From an uncultured Peptococcaceae bacterium (lineage in GTDB: Bacteria > Bacillota > Desulfitobacteriia > Desulfitobacteriales > Syntrophobotulaceae), in NCBI GenBank assembly GCA_937892995.1, contig CALBJS010000143.1, positions 1-6,820 of the forward strand: a stretch of 6,820 nt of DNA, written 5' to 3'. Shown here in pieces: positions 1 to 6,549 of this stretch. The notes under the pieces were generated by a model. The model was not told the origin of the DNA and made no database searches. It saw only the letters and a program-made list of their open reading frames with translations. Within the stretch, counting starts at the first letter, position 1. Every line of letters begins with the position of its first letter. Made by a program: the position numbers and the translations under genes.

Positions 1-645
1 TACCTCTGTGCCGCACAGTTCGATACCCGCCTCAAAAGATTCTTCCACAAAGTAAATCTCCTGGCTTTCCGCCTTATCAGCCACCAGCAGTCCTTCTTCT
101 TTGGCCATAGCCCGAATTTCGATCTTGCGGTAAGTGCCTAAAGGGAAAAGAATATGCTGAAGCTGTTCTTGGTTCATATGATACAGGGCATAACTCTGAT
201 CTTTGGTATCATCTTCCCCAACCTTCAGAATCCATTTATTAGTCACGAGATCACGTTCCCTGCGGACATAATGACCCGTGGCAATATAATCAGCGGTCAG
301 AGCCTGGGCTTTTTTTAAGAGTGACTCAAATTTGATAAATCTATTACAAGAAATACAAGGGTTTGGAGTTCTGCCGGCTAGGTACTCATCACAAAACTCA
401 TCAATCACTTTCTCCTCGAATTCCTGTCTGAAGTTCAGAACATAATGAGGAATACCAAGTTTCCAGGCCACCCTCTGAGCATCGTTTACAGCCTCAAGAC
501 TGCAACAAGCCCTAGTATTGTCTTCCGTTTGCGGCCAGATTTGCATGGTAACCCCAATCACTTCATAGCCTTCTCTTTTTAATAACAAAGCGGCTACTGA
601 GCTATCCACTCCGCCGCTCATCGCAACAATTACCTTCTTCACCAT
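1..645 (-). CDS. mnmA: tRNA-specific 2-thiouridylase MnmA homologue (N-terminal 215 residues, cut by the window edge)
   Basis: MnmA activates U34 of the Lys, Glu and Gln tRNAs with ATP and inserts sulfur passed on by a cysteine desulfurase, giving s2U34; it is cytosolic. Seen here: the N-terminal PP-loop SGGVDSS (residues 10-16), the MQIWP segment (34-38), the GRTPNPCISCN motif (91-101) holding the first active-site cysteine (Cys100, with Cys97 in the CxxC form), the TGHY motif (123-126) and DQSYALY (149-155). The family is usually about 350-370 residues, so roughly the last 40 percent lies outside the window. The ATG at 645 is chosen because GGGGGA lies 5 nt upstream; an in-frame ATG 12 nt further up overlaps that site and is less likely. 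Oddity: the segment that normally reads SQEICFV reads SQEIYFV, with Tyr198 where the second conserved cysteine is expected, and the following residues also diverge from the usual pattern. No desulfurase gene is adjacent. It could be an altered paralogue or a decaying copy. Confidence -1.
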   Translation of the reverse strand, partial: MVKKVIVAMSGGVDSSVAALLLKREGYEVIGVTMQIWPQTEDNTRACCSLEAVNDAQRVAWKLGIPHYVLNFRQEFEEKVIDEFCDEYLAGRTPNPCISCNRFIKFESLLKKAQALTADYIATGHYVRRERDLVTNKWILKVGEDDTKDQSYALYHMNQEQLQHILFPLGTYRKIEIRAMAKEEGLLVADKAESQEIYFVEESFEAGIELCGTEV

Positions 646-649
646 AATT

Positions 650-655
650 TCCCCC
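650..655 (-). promoter_or_regulatory. Ribosome binding site of the mnmA homologue
   Basis: GGGGGA on the minus strand lies 5 nt before the ATG at 645. It decides the start in favour of this ATG, because the alternative in-frame ATG at 657 overlaps the G-run and has no purine-rich site of its own. Confidence -1.
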
Positions 656-746
656 ATGTAAAAGATTAAACCACGATAAGTAAAAGCAAAGATCAAAATA
701 ACGATATTCTTCACATATAGTAACACTTATTATCTTTTTCGTGTCT

Positions 747-775
747 ATCTTAACTTACTAAGTAACTATTATCAA
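747..775 (-). promoter_or_regulatory. Candidate sigma-A promoter for the mnmA homologue
   Basis: On the minus strand TTGATA (770-775, 5 of 6 matches to TTGACA) is followed after exactly 17 nt by TAAGAT (747-752, 4 of 6 matches to TATAAT). Transcription would start near 740 and leave a leader of about 95 nt. The spacer contains TTACTTAGTAA, an 11-nt palindrome with 5-bp arms. An 8-bp inverted pair, attatcaa at 768-775 and ttgataat at 814-821, overlaps the -35. In DNA this AT-rich, either could be chance. The promoter is supported by position, being the only long gap before this gene, but not by experiment. Confidence -1.
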
Positions 776-857
776 ATTTCTAACTATTTTATTGAACTCT
801 CATCTTAAATACCTTGATAATTCTGCTTTTGGTGTGCACGGCAGCTTCGTCCTAACT

Positions 858-2252
858 TTAATCCCTCGGAATATGAGCCAACCTCACCCCGGTAATCTCG
901 GCAATAGCGGGATCTATGGCCACTAAATCATCTTTCGATAATTCATGAATTGAAGTCTTCCCCATGGCACTTAAGGACATCTTCATTTCTAGGGTACAAG
1001 ATCTCAAGAAAAAGTGTAAGCTCTTGGCACCCTTATTGATATTAAATCTATGTGACAATCTACTAATATTCCAAGTGACTCCCGTAGGTGGCTCAAAAGG
1101 AAGGGCCTTAAGCACCTGGGTATGAGCTACCGCAAAGAGAGCAGCAGTCCCGATATTAACCGCATTAGCACCCAGGGCCAGGACTTTCAAAAAATCTCCC
1201 GGGGTAATTAACTTGCCATCGATGATCAGATCAATATCCTTCTTGGCTCCCACCTTTTCCAGATAATTCACCGCCCTGGTAAGGGTTATGACGGTAGGTA
1301 ATCCATGATCATCGAGAAGAGTAGGGGGAGAACCTTTGGAAGCTCCCTCGGCTCCACTTAGAGCAATATAATCCAGCCCGGCCTCCAAGCACCAGGCCAG
1401 ATCCTTTTCTAACAGGTCACTACCGGCGAGCTTGACCCCTATCGGAATTCCATCGGTAATACTCCTCAGTTCCTTCACCTTCCTAATTAAGTCCTGAGGA
1501 CGATTTATCCCCGGAATACGGGAAGGATAGATAATTCTTTCCCCTCTCCCCACTCCGAACATCCGTCGCATTTTTCTGGAAATCACCTTGGCCGGTAGAA
1601 TGCCAAAAGAACCTCCTACGGCCCCCTGCCCGAAATGGAGTTCCAGTGCGTCGGCTTGCTGTAATATTTCCGGTTCCTTACTCCAAGACCCACGATTATA
1701 CTGGAGAATGAGTTGCTCTGCAGCACGCCGTTCTTTGGGCAAAAACCCTCCTTGGCCGGTATTGACTGCAGTCCCTGCCAGAGTGCAACCCTTAGCCAAA
1801 GCGATTCTGATTTTTTCACTAACGGCAAAGCCATAACCCATTCCTCCGACCATAATCGGAGTTTCCAGGATTAAGGGTTTGCGGGTTTTCTTGCCGATGA
1901 TAACTGTGGTATCTATCTCCTCATATTCCGGGATTGGCTGCGTATCTATCTGGGCAAAAGGAAATAAAAGACTTTCTATCGAAGGATACTTTTTTGGAGT
2001 TCCTAAGGGACGCTCTACCGCCTTACCTGACTCTGATCTTAAATTCAGTTCCACGATTTTCTGAGGTCCTACCCTGGTAGTGGCGGAGACAAATTCCCAG
2101 AGATTCTCATGATATTCATCAGTCATAATGATCTTAGTCGCTCGCCGAAAAAAGCGAGCAAAAAAAGCTTTTCCTAGATATTTAAGACCTGCTATTCCGC
2201 CCAGTAAGACCAGAAAGCCATAACGTAGATAATTTTTCTTTTTATAAAGCAT
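858..2252 (-). CDS. Membrane-anchored FMN-binding glutamate-synthase-domain protein (YerD-like)
   Basis: The 464-residue protein carries the FMN-barrel (synthase) domain of glutamate synthase and no glutaminase domain. One hydrophobic segment at about residues 11-28, preceded by lysines, should anchor it in the membrane with the barrel cytoplasmic. Barrel landmarks are GGMGYG (136-141), NTGQGG (164-169), GVKLAG (272-277), SGAEGASKGSP (299-309) and the phosphate-binding stretch DGKLITPGDF followed by LALGANAVNIGTA (345-370). In classical enzymes the next part has three cysteines that bind a [3Fe-4S] cluster; a gap-free alignment puts His377, Ala383 and Pro388 there. From memory this loss and the N-terminal helix are shared by the YerD-type subfamily of spore formers, whose reaction is not established. 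The ATG at 2252 has AAGGAG 10 nt upstream. It is last in the ger operon, 54 nt after gerAB with no terminator between. FMN binding is likely; glutamate synthesis is doubtful. Confidence -1.
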   Translation of the reverse strand: MLYKKKNYLRYGFLVLLGGIAGLKYLGKAFFARFFRRATKIIMTDEYHENLWEFVSATTRVGPQKIVELNLRSESGKAVERPLGTPKKYPSIESLLFPFAQIDTQPIPEYEEIDTTVIIGKKTRKPLILETPIMVGGMGYGFAVSEKIRIALAKGCTLAGTAVNTGQGGFLPKERRAAEQLILQYNRGSWSKEPEILQQADALELHFGQGAVGGSFGILPAKVISRKMRRMFGVGRGERIIYPSRIPGINRPQDLIRKVKELRSITDGIPIGVKLAGSDLLEKDLAWCLEAGLDYIALSGAEGASKGSPPTLLDDHGLPTVITLTRAVNYLEKVGAKKDIDLIIDGKLITPGDFLKVLALGANAVNIGTAALFAVAHTQVLKALPFEPPTGVTWNISRLSHRFNINKGAKSLHFFLRSCTLEMKMSLSAMGKTSIHELSKDDLVAIDPAIAEITGVRLAHIPRD

Positions 2253-2262
2253 CTAATTACAA

Positions 2263-2268
2263 CTCCTT
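2263..2268 (-). promoter_or_regulatory. Ribosome binding site of the FMN-protein gene
   Basis: AAGGAG on the minus strand, 10 nt before the ATG at 2252. It is a strong site and shows that this last gene of the operon is meant to be translated in its own right. Confidence -1.
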
Positions 2269-2306
2269 GGGAATTAGTTTTTTAGCCTTTTCGCTATTTT
2301 CAAAAA

Positions 2307-3383
2307 TTATTTAGCTTTGAAAACTTTCTTCAACTTCGTAATAACTAAGATAAACACCGGAATAATGACCTGAAATGGAATAACATAATAGTAGTATAGT
2401 TTTTGACTGATGTGCATCAGCTCAAAAATATTATTAAAAGTCCACAAGGATAAGCCCACAGCAAGAATTGCTGCAGGTAGAACAAAGTGTCTATAATCAT
2501 CCAGCCCTAGAAGCTGGGTTATGCCTACTACTGCCGCGTATAAACACACGGTAATCTTTATCCATCCCCCCAGCAATAAATTAACCGCAATCAGAGGATC
2601 AAACTGTATTTTGGGAGTTAACTCCGTGCTTATACTCGGGGGAAATACCAACCTAATTAACAAATCGGGCCCAAGACTCAGCACTTCCCGAACAGTAATA
2701 CTTAACAAGGTAAAACCCATTATAGAAACCGAGAGAAAAGCAATCCTTTCCACCTTCCGGGCTGAATACAAAGCAGGAAAAATCATCAGAAAAATTACGG
2801 TCTCCCCGAAAGGGAAAGTTAAGACCCTTAGAGAGCTGTCAGCTACCGGAGCAAAACCGTTTTCTAAAATAGGAGTAAGATTTTTTAGTTCATACTCAGG
2901 AATAAGCGTTAGAAAAACTATAATTGCGACAATAAATAAATAAGGTATGAGAATTTCCGCCGCTCTTCCCGTTACTTCCAAGCCTTTTTTCAGACAATAG
3001 GCCACGAGCAAGGCAAAACAACCAATCGTAAAAGCAATAGGGGTTAGGGTGTAGGTAGTCAGTGTCAGATACTCTCCGTAATCTCTGAAAACAAAAGATG
3101 CCAGATGAAGGAAATATGCTATGTAAAGTAAGGCTAGAACACTGCCTAAATACTTCCCGAAGCAAATCCTTAAGATTTCGATCAGAGTCCGGGATGGATT
3201 ATCTAAATAAATTGTGACATAAAGCCACATGAGTAAAAGACCGCCTAACCAACCTAGAATAAAAGCCAGCCAGGCATCCTGCCCTGCAGTCGCAGCAGGA
3301 GCAACTATTGCACTGCTTCCAAAAATAAAGCTCATCATTAATAAAGAAAGTTGATAACCGGAAATTCTGGTATCTCTTATCAT
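2307..3383 (-). CDS. gerAB: GerAB-family spore germination permease (germinant receptor B subunit)
   Basis: B subunits of GerA-type receptors belong to the APC amino-acid transporter superfamily (Spore_permease), sit in the spore inner membrane and bind the nutrient germinant. The 358-residue length is normal for the family. The protein is almost entirely hydrophobic, with about ten segments, near residues 10-30, 37-60, 80-98, 111-130, 142-162, 190-208, 212-232, 262-290, 297-318 and 330-350. Typical features are the N-terminal ISGYQ stretch followed by a helix, a charged RDYGEYL region (100-106) and the segment at about 263-285 ending GWIKITVCLYA. The ATG at 3383 has GAGGAA 8 nt upstream. The gene begins 21 nt after the small two-helix gene and lies 54 nt before the FMN-protein gene, so the operon order is A-C-small-B. 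The ligand cannot be read from sequence; B subunits of this family respond to amino acids, sugars or ions. Confidence -1.
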   Translation of the reverse strand: MIRDTRISGYQLSLLMMSFIFGSSAIVAPAATAGQDAWLAFILGWLGGLLLMWLYVTIYLDNPSRTLIEILRICFGKYLGSVLALLYIAYFLHLASFVFRDYGEYLTLTTYTLTPIAFTIGCFALLVAYCLKKGLEVTGRAAEILIPYLFIVAIIVFLTLIPEYELKNLTPILENGFAPVADSSLRVLTFPFGETVIFLMIFPALYSARKVERIAFLSVSIMGFTLLSITVREVLSLGPDLLIRLVFPPSISTELTPKIQFDPLIAVNLLLGGWIKITVCLYAAVVGITQLLGLDDYRHFVLPAAILAVGLSLWTFNNIFELMHISQKLYYYYVIPFQVIIPVFILVITKLKKVFKAK

Positions 3384-3404
3384 TGATCATATTCCTCATA
3401 AAAT

Positions 3405-3617
3405 TCATTGAAATATTCTTGGGATTAGCCCTAAGGGACCTGCCGGATTCCAGTTAATAATTAATAATAAGCCTAGAGAAAATCCCCCTAAAAGAAGCAG
3501 GAAATAGATTATTAGGGCTTTTCTTTTCTTCTTTCCTTTTATTTTTAACAATCCCGGAAGATCAATTAGCAAAGTAAATAGAACAATCGTTACCAAAATG
3601 ATTACTTTTAAGACCAT
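3405..3617 (-). CDS. Small two-helix membrane protein, candidate germinant-receptor D subunit
   Basis: The 70-residue protein has two hydrophobic helices (about residues 3-24 and 34-54) joined by a very basic turn, KIKGKKKRK (25-33). By the positive-inside rule this puts the turn in the cytoplasm and both ends outside. A DLPG motif (19-22) closes helix 1, and the tail after helix 2 is Pro/Gly-rich (NPAGPLG). Small two-helix proteins of about 75 residues, called D proteins, are known in or beside germinant-receptor operons of Bacillus species, where they modulate germination. Size, topology and position match, but sequence identity to them was not tested. The ATG at 3617 has an AGGTGAGGT ribosome site (3625-3633), 7 nt upstream. 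It lies 24 nt after gerAC and 21 nt before gerAB. Good codon structure, its own ribosome site and tight packing argue that it is a real gene. Confidence -1.
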   Translation of the reverse strand: MVLKVIILVTIVLFTLLIDLPGLLKIKGKKKRKALIIYFLLLLGGFSLGLLLIINWNPAGPLGLIPRIFQ

Positions 3618-3641
3618 CTGTTAGACCTCACCTGTCTTAAA

Positions 3642-4841
3642 CTACTCAGATTTTGTTCCCTGCCTGATATAGCCCGATCTATTTATCCTAGTTTCCACTT
3701 CTATCTGGTACGAAGCTTTGCTGAATAATTCAGGCCAATCATCCTTCATCTTTTGCCATTCAGACCGATACTTTCTCCGCATAATTTCTCCGAAGCCGAA
3801 GATATCGGTCTGGTACTCCTGAACTGTGCTGATTGTACTCTCTACTTCTTCTTTAATTGTTTTTTCTATTTCCGCCTGGAGCAGAGCAAGCTGATCAGGC
3901 TGGGTCAGATCCAGGCCTCCCTGACTTTCGCCGATACTGCCGGAGACCTTCAGCTGGACAATTAACCTGGGTTGGCCATCGATTAACTCTACCTCTTTTT
4001 TACCGATGGTTCTATAGGTCTCAAAAGATACCTTCTGATCTTTAACAAGCGGATTAGCTACCGTAAAGACACTTCCTTTGGCTTTATTCTCTGCTAAAAG
4101 CCAACCCCTCGTCTGGGTAGCGGTAAGATATCCGGCCAGTCTATCTCCCCTAAATGCTGCTGTACCGGAAATTAGCATATCCTTCACTTTTAATTCTTCT
4201 TTTTCCTGGCTGATTTCGATAGTCGGAATAAGGGGATCCTGTCCTGAATTGCTGATTTCTCTCAGGAGATCTATGATCCGTGATTCTTTACTGCTTCCTA
4301 ACCTGTTTTGATTAGTGGTAATACAATTTGCAATGTGAATAGAAGGTATTTTTTCTTGTTCGCTTTCAGTTTCCATAATCTTTTTAATTGGGCTACCCTT
4401 CACTATCAACACCTGGGAGGTCATATTGGACTCCGGTTTTCGTTCAAAAAAATCTAAAACTTCCATTAGCCCACTCTTAGCTAATTCTTCACTGACAAGC
4501 AAAAGTTCGTGCTTAGATAGTATTACGGGTTTTTCGAGCTTTTCCAACAAGTTCCTTGCTGCTGCAAGGACTGTCTCCCCTTGGGCTGAGACTATGGTAA
4601 TAGGTTTTTCTTTACTCTCTTGACCACCTCCCCCGACTTGTCCTTTGCCCATTAGGGAAGGCCTCGGTAGTTCAACGGTTAATTCTATGCTCCCTTCCGG
4701 AGTTTTATCTAAGCCCAGAGCCGTGATAAAATTAAGCTTAGTCACATCTCGATTATCCCAACAGCCTGTAATCATGAATAAAATTCCCACGACAAGTGCC
4801 AAAAAACAAGTCTTTTTATTTTTATGCATAATGCTCATCAT
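3642..4841 (-). CDS. gerAC: GerAC-family spore germination lipoprotein (germinant receptor C subunit)
   Basis: C subunits are lipoproteins on the outer face of the spore inner membrane and are needed for receptor function. The 399-residue length is typical. The N-terminus has lysines, a hydrophobic core (about 12-24) and a lipobox ending MITGC, with Cys27 as the lipidated residue, followed by the family hallmark CWDNRD (27-32). The N-terminal Ger domain includes NFITALGLDK (37-46), EKPVILSKHELLLVSEE (103-119) and the ERKPE stretch (133-137). The C-terminal domain (about 200-395) ends in DIFGFGE (346-352) and the closing RINRSGYIRQG (386-396). A glycine run (70-73) forms a loop. The start is uncertain: ATGs at 4841, 4838 and 4829 are in frame and the nearest good purine tract (GGGAAGG) is about 14 nt from the first, inside the end of gerAA. 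Starting at 4829 would give a more compact 22-residue signal peptide. Translation is probably coupled to gerAA, 10 nt upstream. Confidence -1.
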   Translation of the reverse strand: MMSIMHKNKKTCFLALVVGILFMITGCWDNRDVTKLNFITALGLDKTPEGSIELTVELPRPSLMGKGQVGGGGQESKEKPITIVSAQGETVLAAARNLLEKLEKPVILSKHELLLVSEELAKSGLMEVLDFFERKPESNMTSQVLIVKGSPIKKIMETESEQEKIPSIHIANCITTNQNRLGSSKESRIIDLLREISNSGQDPLIPTIEISQEKEELKVKDMLISGTAAFRGDRLAGYLTATQTRGWLLAENKAKGSVFTVANPLVKDQKVSFETYRTIGKKEVELIDGQPRLIVQLKVSGSIGESQGGLDLTQPDQLALLQAEIEKTIKEEVESTISTVQEYQTDIFGFGEIMRRKYRSEWQKMKDDWPELFSKASYQIEVETRINRSGYIRQGTKSE

Positions 4842-4851
4842 CCTAAATCAA

Positions 4852-6495
4852 TTAACCTTCCCTATTCTTCGCTAAATCATTCTTCATTTTCTTCCTATTT
4901 TCCAAATTAGTTTTGTTCTTAATACTACTTGCTAAATCTATTCTATATTTTGCTCGACCTGTTTCTTGCCAAGTCAAAGCTCTCGGCCTGGTAAACATTA
5001 ACCAATGAGGAAATCTAAAAAGGGTATCCTTCATATCCAGGGGAGAAGAGGGAGCAAAAGGTGTTAAATAAGGAACACCGAAAGAACGCAAGGCACACAT
5101 ATGGGTTATAATGGCAATCAAGCCTAAAACCATCCCTAAAAGACCAAGAATGTTAGCCAAAATAATAAATATCAGCCGAAAATACGGTAACATTCTTTGT
5201 AAAGGAGGAAGGATAAAGGTACTGATAGCCGTGATTGCCGTGACAATTACCATGGGATCACTTACTAGCCCCGCTCTCACCGAGGCTTCCCCGATCACCA
5301 GAGCCCCAACAATACTGATCGCTTGGCCGATCGGTCTGGGCATTCTGATTCCCGCCTCTTGCAGAATTTCAAAGGTAAGTCCCATGAACAGAGCTTCCGT
5401 AAAAGGCGAGAAAGGTACGCCTTCCCTGCTGGCAGCGATCGTTAATAAGAAGTTCAATGGAAGGGCTGCTTGATGAAAATTAAGAAAGGCTACATAAAGT
5501 CCGGGAAGCAATAAAGAAATAAAAAGGCTGACTAACCTTAGTATTCTCAGTATGCTCGAAGTAATTGATCTGGTATAGTAGTCCTCACTGGCCTGCAGAG
5601 TCTCTAAAAACAAATACGGTACTGTCAAAGCAAAAGGAGTTCCGTCACAGACTATCGCCACTCGCCCTTCTAAGATCTTTCCCGCCACGATATCAGGCTT
5701 CTCACTATTACCTATGAGAGGAAAAAAAGTAAAAGGGTTATCCTCGATCATTTCTTCAAGATAACCGGATTCCAGGACAGCATCTATGTTTATTTGGCTG
5801 ATTCTTTTTTTTACTTCATTTATTAACTCTTCATCCGCTATTCCCTTCAGATAACAAAGACAAATATTGGTACCGGTTTTTTGTCCTATTTTTCTTAATT
5901 CCATTTTGAGATTAGGATTCCTAATCTTTCTGCGAATCAGAGCACAATTCACCCCCAGGTCCTCCACGAATCCTTCCCTGGGACCCCGGACTACGGTCTC
6001 GGTTTGCGGTTCTTGGACTGTTCTTGCTTCCCACCCTTTAATACTTGCTACGAGAGCCGTACTACTTCCCTCAATGTAGATAACGCTTTCACCGTTAAGG
6101 ATATTCTGGACAGACTCCTTAAAGTCAGTTTGTTCTTTTATTTCGGCAAGATTCAAGATATTTTCCTTTAAGTAAGCAATTATTTTGTCCTGATTATCTG
6201 CCGGCAAAAGGGCCGTAAGATGTGGATCCATCAAAGGCTTTAAAAGATTATCGTTAAAGGCCTGTCTGCTAATGAGATTATCTACAAAAGCAATGTTAAG
6301 CTTGAATTTCTTTTCCCCAACTATTATCTCTCGTAATCGGAAATCGTCACATTCCGCGAAAACCTGCCTAAGTTTCTCCTTTAACTCCGAAGTAGACTCA
6401 GGTATCTTCTCCTTTCTCGGAGGACTATTTTTTTCTTGGTTAGCTTTGCTCATTAACTGCCAATATTTGAATTTCTTTTTTAACCGTGAAAACAT
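4852..6495 (-). CDS. gerAA: GerAA-family spore germination protein (germinant receptor A subunit)
   Basis: A subunits form the oligomeric membrane core of GerA-type receptors; published work describes these as nutrient-gated ion channels in the spore inner membrane. The 547-residue protein is of usual length or slightly long. A charged N-terminal soluble part (about 1-300) includes SVIYIEG (137-143), REGFVEDL (173-180), LEGRVAIVCDGTPFAL (275-290) and EDYY (304-307). The C-terminal membrane part has hydrophobic segments near 312-340, 345-355, 391-411, 415-432 and 438-465, with conserved GVPFSPFTEAL (359-369), FEILQEAGIRMP (375-386) and SIVGALVIGEASVRAGLVS (394-412). A basic tail of about 40 residues follows. 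Small departures from the pattern I remember are PFTFFPL where PFPQ is usual (254-260) and MGLTFE where MELTFE is usual (371-376). The ATG at 6495 has GAGGTA 5 nt upstream. It is first in the operon and its promoter should be active in the forespore. Confidence -1.
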   Translation of the reverse strand: MFSRLKKKFKYWQLMSKANQEKNSPPRKEKIPESTSELKEKLRQVFAECDDFRLREIIVGEKKFKLNIAFVDNLISRQAFNDNLLKPLMDPHLTALLPADNQDKIIAYLKENILNLAEIKEQTDFKESVQNILNGESVIYIEGSSTALVASIKGWEARTVQEPQTETVVRGPREGFVEDLGVNCALIRRKIRNPNLKMELRKIGQKTGTNICLCYLKGIADEELINEVKKRISQINIDAVLESGYLEEMIEDNPFTFFPLIGNSEKPDIVAGKILEGRVAIVCDGTPFALTVPYLFLETLQASEDYYTRSITSSILRILRLVSLFISLLLPGLYVAFLNFHQAALPLNFLLTIAASREGVPFSPFTEALFMGLTFEILQEAGIRMPRPIGQAISIVGALVIGEASVRAGLVSDPMVIVTAITAISTFILPPLQRMLPYFRLIFIILANILGLLGMVLGLIAIITHMCALRSFGVPYLTPFAPSSPLDMKDTLFRFPHWLMFTRPRALTWQETGRAKYRIDLASSIKNKTNLENRKKMKNDLAKNREG

Positions 6496-6500
6496 ATTAC

Positions 6501-6506
6501 TACCTC
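6501..6506 (-). promoter_or_regulatory. Ribosome binding site of gerAA
   Basis: GAGGTA on the minus strand, 5 nt before the ATG at 6495. It fixes the start of gerAA, as no in-frame alternative nearby is better placed. Confidence -1.
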
Positions 6507-6517
6507 GAATACCTGTT

Positions 6518-6549
6518 AGAATGGGATAGACTTATTGTTCCCGTATACC
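6518..6549 (-). promoter_or_regulatory. Weak candidate forespore (sigma-G-like) promoter of the ger operon
   Basis: On the minus strand CATTCTA (6518-6524) fits the sigma-G -10 pattern CATnnTA, and GTATA (6545-6549) fits the -35 pattern GnATR. The spacer is 20 nt, about 2 nt longer than the usual 18. The transcript would begin only about 15-20 nt before the gerAA start. I give it because a germination operon should have a promoter of this class in this gap, but the match is poor and the true promoter may lie elsewhere in 6520-6750. Confidence -1.

Larger units (their letters stand above)
646..857. other. Non-coding gap between the FMN-protein gene and the mnmA homologue
   Basis: This 212-nt AT-rich stretch has no open reading frame worth calling on either strand. 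Apart from the candidate promoter and the small mnmA leader I see nothing definite. A weak stem (CTGC/GCAG) just after the upstream stop codon has no T-run, so no Rho-independent terminator can be called. Read-through from the germination operon into mnmA therefore cannot be excluded. Confidence -1.
858..6495 (-). other. Putative five-gene germination operon (A-C-small-B-FMN protein)
   Basis: Five same-strand genes are separated by 10, 24, 21 and 54 nt, each gap holding little more than a ribosome site and no hairpin with a T-run. This supports one transcript made late in the forespore, as for known ger operons (sigma-G is family knowledge, not read here). Most of the ribosome sites are good (GAGGTA, AGGTGAGGT, GAGGAA, AAGGAG), except before gerAC. 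Co-transcription of the last gene with the receptor is inferred from spacing only. Confidence -1.

Noticed and set aside
837..857. Terminator after the FMN-protein gene
   Set aside because: The only stems near the stop codon are short (CTGC/GCAG, GTGCAC) and are not followed by a T-run on the minus strand.
1588..1836. 82-codon plus-strand frame and the overlapping 72-codon minus-strand frame inside the FMN-protein gene
   Set aside because: Both overlap a well-supported barrel domain in another frame and have no domain or ribosome site of their own.
2521..2943. 140-codon open frame on the plus strand opposite gerAB
   Set aside because: It is antisense to a clear membrane protein gene, has no recognisable motif, and its composition is the reverse complement of gerAB codons.
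5111..5473. 120-codon open frame on the plus strand opposite gerAA
   Set aside because: It lies wholly inside the conserved membrane domain of gerAA on the other strand and shows only the low-complexity Ile/Ala/Thr pattern expected of antisense of hydrophobic codons.
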